Below the pieces are notes generated by a model. That model had not been told where the DNA came from. It made no database searches and saw only the letters and a program-made list of their open reading frames with translations. From Ornithinimicrobium flavum (GTDB taxonomy: Bacteria > Actinomycetota > Actinomycetes > Actinomycetales > Dermatophilaceae), in the NCBI RefSeq assembly GCF_004526345.1, contig NZ_CP038213.1, positions 186,001-250,000 on the forward strand: a DNA stretch of 64,000 nt, given 5' to 3'. Positions 57,738 to 64,000 of this stretch are shown here, one piece after another. Positions within the stretch are counted from its first letter, which is position 1, and each line of letters opens with the position of its first letter. Position numbers and translations under genes: made by a program.

Positions 57738-58178
57738 TCAGTCGTCGCGGCCGGTGCGGGCGGCGTCGAGCGCCTGGCGCTCCTCGGGGGTGAGCACGAT
57801 CTCGGAGTCCCCGCCGACGACGCCCTTGGCGTAGGTCCGGCTCTCGCCGCGGGCGTGGATCGAGCTGAGCACCATGCCGTCGCCCGTGTCGTCGACGATC
57901 GCGGCGGAGAAGCTCATCCGGCCGCCCATGTCGCCGAAGGCGTCGTACCGCACGACCGCCACGTGCCGCAGCGCCTGCGCGAGGTCGGACCGGACGCCGG
58001 CCACGTCCGCCTCCAGGGCGTCCAGCCGCGCGCCCTGCGGCGAGGTCGGCGCCCCGGCGGCCACCAGCTGACGCAGGCGACGGTCGACGACCCGCAGCCG
58101 CTGCCAGGCGGCGAGCGCCAGCAGCAGCGCGAGGACGGCGACGCCACCGGCGATCCAGGGAAGCAGCTCGGGGTCCAC
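57738..58178 (-). CDS. DUF4446-family protein
   Basis: A 146-residue protein starting VDPELLPWIAGGVAVLALLLALAAWQRL, i.e. one N-terminal membrane anchor, then a coiled coil and the DUF4446 core (VVRYDAFGDMGGRMSFSAAIVDDTGDGMVLSSIHARGESRTYAK). GTG 58178 lies 6 bases after a TACGCT -10 box. Function unknown. Confidence 0.78.
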   Translation of the reverse strand: MDPELLPWIAGGVAVLALLLALAAWQRLRVVDRRLRQLVAAGAPTSPQGARLDALEADVAGVRSDLAQALRHVAVVRYDAFGDMGGRMSFSAAIVDDTGDGMVLSSIHARGESRTYAKGVVGGDSEIVLTPEERQALDAARTGRDD

Positions 58179-58184
58179 GACCCG

Positions 58185-58190
58185 AGCGTA
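58185..58190 (-). promoter_or_regulatory. Leaderless -10 box for the DUF4446 gene
   Basis: TACGCT on the minus strand ends 6 bases before GTG 58178. Confidence 0.5.
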
Positions 58191-58244
58191 TGCCGTCCCC
58201 CTCCCCCACCCGCCGCGGCGTCCCGCGCGTCCGCGACGCCGGGA

Positions 58245-58250
58245 TAGCGT
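58245..58250 (+). promoter_or_regulatory. Leaderless -10 box for the lipid kinase gene
   Basis: TAGCGT ends 6 bases before ATG 58257. Confidence 0.55.
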
Positions 58251-58256
58251 GGGGGC

Positions 58257-59360
58257 ATGCCGAAACGCGTGGCCGTGATCGTCAACCCGACGAAGTTCGA
58301 GGACCTGGACGAGGTCCGTCGTCGGGCCACGAGGGCCTGCACCCGGCACGGCTGGGAGGAGCCGCTGTGGATCGAGACCACGGCGGAGGACACCGGTGCG
58401 GGCCAGGCGCGGCAGGCCGCCGCGGCGAGTGTCGACCTCGTGTGCCCCCTCGGCGGTGACGGGACCGTCCGCGCAGTGGCGGCCGAGATGGTGGGGACCG
58501 GCATCCCCGTCGGGCTGCTCCCCGGTGGCACCGGCAACCTGCTGGCCCGCAACCTCGAGCTGCCCATCGACTCCCTGGACCGTGCCTTCGAGGTGGCGCT
58601 CACCGGGCGCGACGCCGCGATCGACACCTGCGTGGTGGAGTTCGTGCGGCCGACGACCGGCCAGCTCCAGGGGCGTCTGGAGGACGACGAGGACCCCGCG
58701 AAGGTGGTCGACTTCTCCGACGCGGTCGACGACCGGGGCTCGGAGGAGGTCCGTGAGCGGCACCGGTTCCTCGTCATGGCGGGGCTGGGCTTCGACGCCG
58801 AGGTCATGGCTGCCGCCCCCGAGCGGCTCAAGGCCAGGGTGGGGTGGGTGGCCTACGTCGTGGCGGGCCTGCAGCACCTCAAGGGGCCGCAGTTCACCGT
58901 CGACTTCCGCACCGACGGCCACGGTCTGAGGCGGCGGCGGGTCCGCAGCGTGATGATCGGCAACGTCGGCAAGCTGCAGGGGGGTATGGAGCTGCTGCCC
59001 GACGCCGAGGCCGACGACGGCGAGCTCGACGCGGTGCTCCTGTCGCCCGACGGGATCGTGGGGTGGATGGCGACCTTCGGCCAGCTGGTGACCCGGCAGC
59101 GGGTGGGGCACTCGCGGGTCGAGTACGTCCAGGCCCGGGAGATCCAGGTGCTCTCGGACAAGCCGGTGGAGGTCGAGCTCGACGGCGACCCCCTCGGCAC
59201 CGTCATCGCGCTCCGGGTGCACGTCGAGCCCGGCAGCCTGCTGGTGCGCCTGCCCCAGCCGCGTCGGGGGCGGGAGCGTCCGCACGTGCTGTCGGCCATC
59301 AGCGCCCAGCTCGAGGGTGCCGGTGCCCGCCCCGTCGACTGGCCGCGCATCAACCGCTGA
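58257..59360 (+). CDS. Diacylglycerol kinase-family lipid kinase
   Basis: A 367-residue DAGK-catalytic-domain protein: VAVIVNPTKFEDLD, then the nucleotide-binding CPLGGDGTVRAVAAEM, GLLPGGTGNLLARNL, and the C-terminal beta domain ending ELDGDPLGTVIALRVHVEPGSLLVRLP. Phosphorylates a lipid (diacylglycerol or similar). A charged insert (LEDDEDPAKVVDFSDAVDDRG) is lineage-specific. Monocistronic, leaderless. Confidence 0.88.
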   Translation: MPKRVAVIVNPTKFEDLDEVRRRATRACTRHGWEEPLWIETTAEDTGAGQARQAAAASVDLVCPLGGDGTVRAVAAEMVGTGIPVGLLPGGTGNLLARNLELPIDSLDRAFEVALTGRDAAIDTCVVEFVRPTTGQLQGRLEDDEDPAKVVDFSDAVDDRGSEEVRERHRFLVMAGLGFDAEVMAAAPERLKARVGWVAYVVAGLQHLKGPQFTVDFRTDGHGLRRRRVRSVMIGNVGKLQGGMELLPDAEADDGELDAVLLSPDGIVGWMATFGQLVTRQRVGHSRVEYVQAREIQVLSDKPVEVELDGDPLGTVIALRVHVEPGSLLVRLPQPRRGRERPHVLSAISAQLEGAGARPVDWPRINR

Positions 59361-59377
59361 CCGTGCCGCAGCCCCGT

Positions 59378-59383
59378 TAGGCT
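59378..59383 (+). promoter_or_regulatory. Leaderless -10 box for serS
   Basis: TAGGCT ends 6 bases before ATG 59390. Confidence 0.6.
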
Positions 59384-59389
59384 GACGCC

Positions 59390-60664
59390 ATGCTCGATCT
59401 CCGCGACCTCCGTGACGACCCCGACCGCGTCCGCCAGAGCCAGGTGGCTCGCGGGGAAGACCCGTCGGCGGTGGACGCGGTCCTGTCCGCGGACGAGCGC
59501 CACCGCAGCGCCCTGTCGGCCTTCGAGTCGGCCCGGGCGGAGCAGAAGACCTTCGGCAAGCGGGTCGCGCAGGCCCAGGGCGAGGAGAAGCAGGCGCTGC
59601 TCGCGGAGGTGAAGGACCTCAGCACCCGGGTCAAGCAGCTGGAGGCCGAGGCCGCCGCCGCGGCGCAGGAGCGCGACACCGCCATGCGCCGGATCGGCAA
59701 CGTGATCGTCGACGGGGTCCCCGTCGGGGGCGAGGACGACTTCGTCGTGCTGGAGGAGGTCGGCACGCCCCGGGACTTCGCCGCCGAGGGCTTCGAGCCC
59801 AAGGACCACCTGGAGCTCGGGGAGGCGCTCGGGGCGATCGACATGGCTCGGGGCGCGAAGGTCTCGGGCGCCCGCTTCTACTTCCTCACCGGCGTCGGGG
59901 CGCTCCTGGACCACGCGCTCATGGCCCTGGCCCGGGAGATCACCGTCGAGGAGGGCTTCGTCCCCGTCGTGCCGCCGACGCTCGTGCGGCCCGAGACGAT
60001 GGCCGGCGCCGGCTTCCTGGACGCGCACGCCGACGAGGTCTACCGCCTCGAGGCGGACGACCTCTTCCTCACCGGCACCTCCGAGGTCGCGCTCGCCGGC
60101 CTCCACGCCGAGGAGATCCTCGACCTGTCGGGCGGGCCGCTGCGGTATGCCGCGACCTCCACCTGCTACCGCCGCGAGGCCGGGTCCTACGGCAAGGACA
60201 CCAAGGGCATCTTCCGGGTGCACCAGTTCCAGAAGACCGAGATGTTCGTCTACTGCCGGGTCGAGGACGCCGAGGCCGAGCACGCCAACCTGCTGCGGGT
60301 GGAGCGCCGCATCCTGGACGCCCTCGAGCTGCCCTACCGGGTGATCGACGTCGCCGCCGGCGACCTCGGTGGCCCGGCCGCCCGCAAGTACGACTGCGAG
60401 GCGTGGGTCCCCACCCAGGGCCGCTACCGCGAGCTGACCTCGACCTCCAACTGCACGACCTTCCAGGCGCGCCGGCTGGGGGTGCGCGAGCGCGACCCGC
60501 ACGGCTCCGGCACCCGCGTCGTCGCCACCCTCAACGGCACGGCCGTCACGAACACCCGCCCGATCGTCGCGCTGCTGGAGAACCACCAGCAGGCCGACGG
60601 GTCGGTCCACGTGCCCGCGGCGCTGCGGCCCTTCCTCGGCGGTCGGGAGCGACTCACCCGCTGA
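59390..60664 (+). CDS. serS: Serine--tRNA ligase
   Basis: A 424-residue class II aminoacyl-tRNA synthetase. The N-terminal tRNA-binding coiled coil spans ~1-105; the catalytic domain shows motif 2 ([31 protein letters not shown]) and motif 3 ([18 protein letters not shown]). [17 protein letters not shown] and [15 protein letters not shown] are the serine-binding segments. Length and order are standard. Leaderless. Confidence 0.97.
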   Translation: MLDLRDLRDDPDRVRQSQVARGEDPSAVDAVLSADERHRSALSAFESARAEQKTFGKRVAQAQGEEKQALLAEVKDLSTRVKQLEAEAAAAAQERDTAMRRIGNVIVDGVPVGGEDDFVVLEEVGTPRDFAAEGFEPKDHLELGEALGAIDMARGAKVSGARFYFLTGVGALLDHALMALAREITVEEGFVPVVPPTLVRPETMAGAGFLDAHADEVYRLEADDLFLTGTSEVALAGLHAEEILDLSGGPLRYAATSTCYRREAGSYGKDTKGIFRVHQFQKTEMFVYCRVEDAEAEHANLLRVERRILDALELPYRVIDVAAGDLGGPAARKYDCEAWVPTQGRYRELTSTSNCTTFQARRLGVRERDPHGSGTRVVATLNGTAVTNTRPIVALLENHQQADGSVHVPAALRPFLGGRERLTR

Positions 60665-60752
60665 GGGGCGGCTCCGTCGCGGGAGGGACGCGGTGGTCGC
60701 GCCCGGCCCGATCTCCGTCCTGCGGCGGAGGGTGCCTGTGGGTGCGCCCGCC

Positions 60753-60758
60753 TAGGCT
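60753..60758 (+). promoter_or_regulatory. Leaderless -10 box for the two-component operon
   Basis: TAGGCT ends 8 bases before ATG 60767. Confidence 0.5.
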
Positions 60759-60766
60759 GGTGCGTC

Positions 60767-62221
60767 ATGGAGGTGCTGGAGCGCTGGTTCGGCGCGGACG
60801 AGGGCTGGGAGCGGGTCGCCACCGCCGACCAGCGTCGTCGTGACGTGCAGTGGGCCGTGGTGGCCTTCGTCATCGCCGCGATCGGCGTGGAGCTGATCCG
60901 GGCGGCCGGGGGGATGGAGGAGGAGCAGCTCGGGGTCGGCTGGCAGTATGCCGCGGTCCTCAGCGGGAGCCTGCTCGTCGCCTTCCGCCGGGTCGCCCCG
61001 GTCACGGTCATGCTGCTGGCCGCCGCCCACTTCGTCGTGGCGGGGCAGCTGATGCCGGTGACGATGTCCTCCCTCCCGATGCAGCTGCTGGCCTTCTTCC
61101 TCTTCTTCTCCGGCATCGCCTGGGCCCAGGACCGGCGCGCGGTGGCCTACGCGACCCTCGCGGTCCTGCTCGTCATGGCGCTGTGGCTGGCCTGGTGGTT
61201 CGCCCTCGGCTCGGGCCTGGACACGATCCGCGAGTCGTTGGGGGAGGACGTCCTGGCGCGCACGGGGCCGGTGGGGCCGGTGACCGCCCTGCTGCTCTAC
61301 GTCGTGCTGAGCAACCTCATCTACTTCGGCTTCGCCATCGGCCTGGGGCTCGTGGCCTGGCGGGGTGCGCTGCAGCGGCACCGGGCCGACGACCTCCTGC
61401 TCACCACCCAGGAGCAGGGGGGCCGCCTGCGCGACCAGGCCGTCGTCGCCGAACGGCTCCGGATCGCCCGGGAGCTGCACGACGTCGTCGCCCACCACGT
61501 GTCGGTCATGGGCGTCCAGGCGGCAGCCGCGCGCCGCGTGCTCGACCGCGACCCGGACGCGGCGCGGGCCTCGCTCGGGGCGATCGAGCAGTCCTCGCGG
61601 GACGCGGTGGGCCAGATGCGGGACCTGCTCGGGACGCTGCGCAGCGAGGACCTGGAGGAGCCGCAGGCGCGGGGGGAGGTCGGCGGCCCGGCAGGATCCG
61701 GCGAGCCGGCCGTGCTCCCGGGCCCGGCGGCCGGCGGCGGCCCGACCGACCGGGCGCCCCAGCCGACGCTCGCGGCGCTGACCGGCCTGGTGGAGCAGGC
61801 GACGACTCCGATGTGCACGGTGGACCTGGACGTCGTCGAGTCGACGGCCGGGGCCGCGGGGCGCGTGCCGACGCCCGTGCAGCTGTCCGCCTACCGGGTG
61901 GTGCAGGAGGCGCTGGCCAACGTGCGGCGGCACTCCACGGCCCGGCACGCCCGGGTCACCGTCCGGATCGACGAGGGAACCGGTCGGATCGAGCTCGAGG
62001 TCGTGGACGACGGCCACCCCCGCTGGGGCACGTCCGGCACGGGGCTGGGGCTGCGGGGGATGCGCGAGCGCGCCCAGCACCTCGGCGGCGCCGTCGAGGC
62101 GGGACCGCGTGCGGGGGTCGACGGCTACCGCGTGCGCGCCTGGTTCCCGCTCGAGGGTCGTGCCCGCCGGGAGGACCCTGTCACCGGGGTCGCCGTGCCG
62201 GACCCGGCGGTGAGCGCGTGA
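60767..62221 (+). CDS. NarL-type sensor histidine kinase (HisKA_3)
   Basis: A 484-residue kinase. Five or six N-terminal membrane segments (~35-205), then the HisKA_3 domain with ERLRIARELHDVVAHHVSVMGVQ (phospho-His in RELHDVV), a Gly/Pro-rich loop and an HATPase domain (QEALANVRRHSTARHARVTVRI, VVDDGHPRWGTSGTGLGLRGMRERA). No extracellular sensor domain; it probably senses a membrane or envelope signal. Stop overlaps the regulator start by 1 base (TGATG). Confidence 0.88.
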   Translation: MEVLERWFGADEGWERVATADQRRRDVQWAVVAFVIAAIGVELIRAAGGMEEEQLGVGWQYAAVLSGSLLVAFRRVAPVTVMLLAAAHFVVAGQLMPVTMSSLPMQLLAFFLFFSGIAWAQDRRAVAYATLAVLLVMALWLAWWFALGSGLDTIRESLGEDVLARTGPVGPVTALLLYVVLSNLIYFGFAIGLGLVAWRGALQRHRADDLLLTTQEQGGRLRDQAVVAERLRIARELHDVVAHHVSVMGVQAAAARRVLDRDPDAARASLGAIEQSSRDAVGQMRDLLGTLRSEDLEEPQARGEVGGPAGSGEPAVLPGPAAGGGPTDRAPQPTLAALTGLVEQATTPMCTVDLDVVESTAGAAGRVPTPVQLSAYRVVQEALANVRRHSTARHARVTVRIDEGTGRIELEVVDDGHPRWGTSGTGLGLRGMRERAQHLGGAVEAGPRAGVDGYRVRAWFPLEGRARREDPVTGVAVPDPAVSA

Positions 62222-62916
62222 TGGTCCGGCTGCTCCTGGTCGACGACCAGCCGCTGCTGCTGCAGGGCTTCTCCATGATCCTGTCGACCGAGCCGGACCT
62301 GCAGGTCGTGGGCCAGGTGGGAGATGGTCAGCAGGCGCTGGACGCCATCGAGCCGCTGCGCCCCGACGTGGTGCTCATGGACGTGCAGATGCCCGTGCTC
62401 GACGGCATCGAAGCGACCCGCCGCATCGTGGCCGACCACCCCGACGTCAAGGTCGTCATCCTGACGACCTTCGACCACGACGACTACATCTTCGACGCCC
62501 TCGAGGCCGGGGCCAGCGGCTTCCTGCTCATGAACGCCGACCCCGACGACCTCGTCGACGCCGTCCGGGCCGCCGCCGACGGCCACGCCCTGCTCTCGCC
62601 CGAGGTGACGATCCGGGTCCTGCGCCGGATGGCGCGCGGCGACGGCGCGGGGGACCGGCCGGGGGGCGGGACCACCGGTGAGGAGGACGGCATACCTCTG
62701 CCCCAGCTCACCGGGCGCGAGCGGGAGGTGCTGGCGCTGATGGCCCGCGGGCTGTCCAACGCCGAGATCGCCGCCGAGGCGTTCGTCGGCGAGGCGACCG
62801 TCAAGACGCACGTCTCGAACGTCCTGGCCAAGCTCGGGGTCCGCGACCGGGTCCAGGCCGTCATCGCCGCCTACGACTCCGGGCTGGTGCTCCCGGAGGG
62901 CCGCCACGGCCGCTGA
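62221..62916 (+). CDS. NarL/LuxR-type response regulator
   Basis: A 231-residue regulator: receiver with LLVDDQ, phospho-acceptor in VLMDVQMPVLDG and T in ILTTFDHDD; then LuxR helix-turn-helix (LTGREREVLALMARGLSNAEIAAEAFVGEATVKTHVSNVLAKLGVRDR). The conserved Lys of the FLLK motif is replaced by Met (GFLLMNADPDDL). Partner of the kinase upstream and probably regulator of the ABC exporter that follows. Confidence 0.88.
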   Translation: MVRLLLVDDQPLLLQGFSMILSTEPDLQVVGQVGDGQQALDAIEPLRPDVVLMDVQMPVLDGIEATRRIVADHPDVKVVILTTFDHDDYIFDALEAGASGFLLMNADPDDLVDAVRAAADGHALLSPEVTIRVLRRMARGDGAGDRPGGGTTGEEDGIPLPQLTGREREVLALMARGLSNAEIAAEAFVGEATVKTHVSNVLAKLGVRDRVQAVIAAYDSGLVLPEGRHGR

Positions 62917-62991
62917 GCCGTGAGGCTCTCCCTCCTGCGGGGGAGGGCGCAATCACCTGGTCGGCCGATGCGGGCCGGCTCGCCCCCCGTC

Positions 62992-62997
62992 TAGCGT
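62992..62997 (+). promoter_or_regulatory. Putative -10 box for the ABC exporter operon
   Basis: TAGCGT with a ~20-base leader carrying GAGGAGG before GTG 63024. The upstream segment has the inverted pair CCCTCC...GGGAGG-like (62929-62946), a possible regulator or hairpin site. Confidence 0.45.
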
Positions 62998-63023
62998 GGC
63001 ACCCACGACACCGAGGAGGAATC

Positions 63024-63908
63024 GTGCTCGAGCTGCAGCAGCTGACCCGCAGGTACGGCGACCACGTCGCCGTCGACGCCGCCAGCTTCACCGTCCCGCA
63101 GGGACAGATGGTCGGGTTCGTCGGCGGCAACGGCGCCGGCAAGACCACGACCATGCGGATGATCATGGGCGTCCTGGCCCCCACCTCCGGGGAGGTGCTC
63201 TGGGACGGCGAGCCCCTGACCCGGGCCGACCGCAGCCGGTTCGGCTACATGCCGGAGGAGCGGGGTCTCTACCCCAAGCAGCAGGTGCTGGACCAGCTGA
63301 CCTATCTGGGGCAGCTGCACGGGATGTCCCGTGCGGCCGCCCGCGACCGGTCCGCCGACCTGCTGACCCGCTTCGGCCTCGGTGAGCGCTTCAGGAGCAA
63401 GCTCGAGGAGCTCTCGCTCGGCAACCAGCAGCGCGCCCAGATCATCGCCTCGGTCCTGGGCGACCCCAAGATGCTCGTGCTCGACGAGCCGTTCAGCGGG
63501 CTGGACCCCGCGGCGGTCGACCAGATGAGCGAGCTCCTGCGCGAGCACACCGTCCGCGGGGTGCCCGTCCTCTTCAGCTCCCACCAGCTGGACCTGGTGG
63601 ACCGGCTCTGCGACGCGATCGTCGTCCTCCACGAGGGCAAGGTCGTGGCGCGCGGCACCTCCGAGCAGCTGCGCGCGAACGCCCCGCTGCGCTACCGCCT
63701 CACCATGGGGCAGGACACCGGGTGGGTGCGGAACGTCCCGGGGATCACCGTCGTGGACCTCGACGGCCCCAGCGTGCTGTTCGAGCCCGAGGACGAGCAG
63801 CTGGCCGAGCGGCTGCTCACCGACGCCGTCGCCCGAGGAGGGGTCCGGGAGTTCAGCCGGATGCGTCCCACCCTGTCCGAGATCTACCGAGAGGTGGCCG
63901 TCGCATGA
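63024..63908 (+). CDS. ABC exporter ATP-binding protein (NatA/YhaQ-like)
   Basis: A 294-residue ATPase from GTG 63024. Walker A is GGNGAGKTTT, the Q-loop region YMPEERGLYPKQ, the signature LSLGNQQR (for LSGGQ), Walker B MLVLDEPFSGLD and the switch His in SSHQLDLV; a ~70-residue C-terminal domain follows, as in drug, Na+ or peptide exporters (DUF4162-like). Four-base overlap with the permease gene. Confidence 0.88.
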   Translation: MLELQQLTRRYGDHVAVDAASFTVPQGQMVGFVGGNGAGKTTTMRMIMGVLAPTSGEVLWDGEPLTRADRSRFGYMPEERGLYPKQQVLDQLTYLGQLHGMSRAAARDRSADLLTRFGLGERFRSKLEELSLGNQQRAQIIASVLGDPKMLVLDEPFSGLDPAAVDQMSELLREHTVRGVPVLFSSHQLDLVDRLCDAIVVLHEGKVVARGTSEQLRANAPLRYRLTMGQDTGWVRNVPGITVVDLDGPSVLFEPEDEQLAERLLTDAVARGGVREFSRMRPTLSEIYREVAVA

Positions 63909-64000
63909 GCACTCTCACCGACCGTTCCGCAGGCACGTCGACCGGCGGGGCCGAGCGCACCGCCGGACCCGGCCCCTCCCGCCCCGAGCAGCGCACCACC
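63905..64000 (+). CDS. ABC exporter permease, N-terminal end only
   Basis: Begins at ATG 63905 in an ATGA overlap and runs off the right edge after 32 codons. The visible part is a polar N-terminal tail (STLTDRSAGTSTGG); membrane segments lie beyond the window. Identity as the partner permease is inferred from position. Confidence 0.6.
   Translation, partial: MSTLTDRSAGTSTGGAERTAGPGPSRPEQRTT

Noticed and set aside
1..64000. Search for tRNA, rRNA, riboswitch and phage integration sites.
   Set aside because: No cloverleaf, rRNA segment, recognisable riboswitch or att-site pair was found by eye; a covariance-model scan would be needed to exclude small RNAs.

Overview
The window is 64 kb of very GC-rich DNA with dense genes, ATGA/GTGA start-stop overlaps, GTG and TTG starts, and TANNNT -10 boxes lying 6-8 bases before start codons (leaderless transcripts). 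Together with a type VII (WXG100) locus, SigK/RskA, DUF5926, DUF4446, SprT-like and Lgt genes, this points to an actinobacterium, most likely Micrococcales near Intrasporangiaceae/Ornithinimicrobiaceae. The family placement is an inference from gene content and style; no marker gene was compared.

Layout. 1-5.5 kb: the end of a type VII secretion locus (FtsK/EccC-like ATPase tail, two WXG100-like proteins, a glycine-zipper protein, unrecognised partner proteins, an AAA ATPase). 5.5-7.4 kb: an ECF42-type sigma factor with its YCII/DGPF partner and two decayed YCII remnants. 7.4-18.1 kb: an accessory island with a truncated uracil-DNA-glycosylase-like fragment, a MazEF pair, an IS1634-family element with a 57-bp target duplication, a membrane beta-helix-like protein, an ISL3 element with an intact 8-bp duplication, a frameshifted IS110 transposase, and a low-GC two-gene operon coding for a coiled-coil TIR protein and a DUF2971 protein. 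That operon is the best candidate for an undescribed defence system here. 18.2-22.6 kb: surface/envelope cluster of CHRD protein, class F-type sortase, split CopD-cupredoxin gene, SigK and RskA. 22.6-26.6 kb: an OpuC/ProU-type compatible-solute ABC importer. 26.6-31.2 kb: serpin lipoprotein, photolyase, DinB protein, and an Imm5-like/Arr (rifampin ADP-ribosyltransferase) fusion. 31.3-37.3 kb: P1B metal ATPase with a frameshifted HMA gene and an FNR-like box, repeat elements, a potassium channel with RCK domains, DUF6394 and an SprT-like protein. 37.4-43.1 kb: an alpha-glucoside/sucrose-type ABC importer followed by an amylosucrase-like GH13 enzyme. 43.3-49.1 kb: a Cys-rich mini-protein under a CsoR-like operator, then an SLC13 transporter with its own histidine kinase and response regulator, and an SLC1-type symporter. 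49.1-64 kb: MurE-like ligase, Lgt, 3-hydroxyisobutyryl-CoA hydrolase-like protein, DUF5926, GT2 glycosyltransferase, membrane phosphatase-like protein, DUF4446, lipid kinase, serS, a NarL-type two-component system and an ABC exporter that runs off the edge.

The intergenic DNA carries several repeat families: a REP-like family containing DnaA-box-like words (33.9 and 54.4 kb), a second hairpin family (43.6 and 50.7 kb), inverted arrays of 32-bp repeats (52 kb), and in-frame 30- and 45-bp repeats inside lgt and the histidine kinase. An octamer, GGTATGCC, is strongly over-represented throughout. No rRNA, tRNA or CRISPR array was seen. Several genes show single-base frameshifts (IS110, CopD, HMA protein, a remnant at 17.7-18.1 kb), which could be real decay or assembly error. 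All counts, GC figures and coordinates were read by eye.
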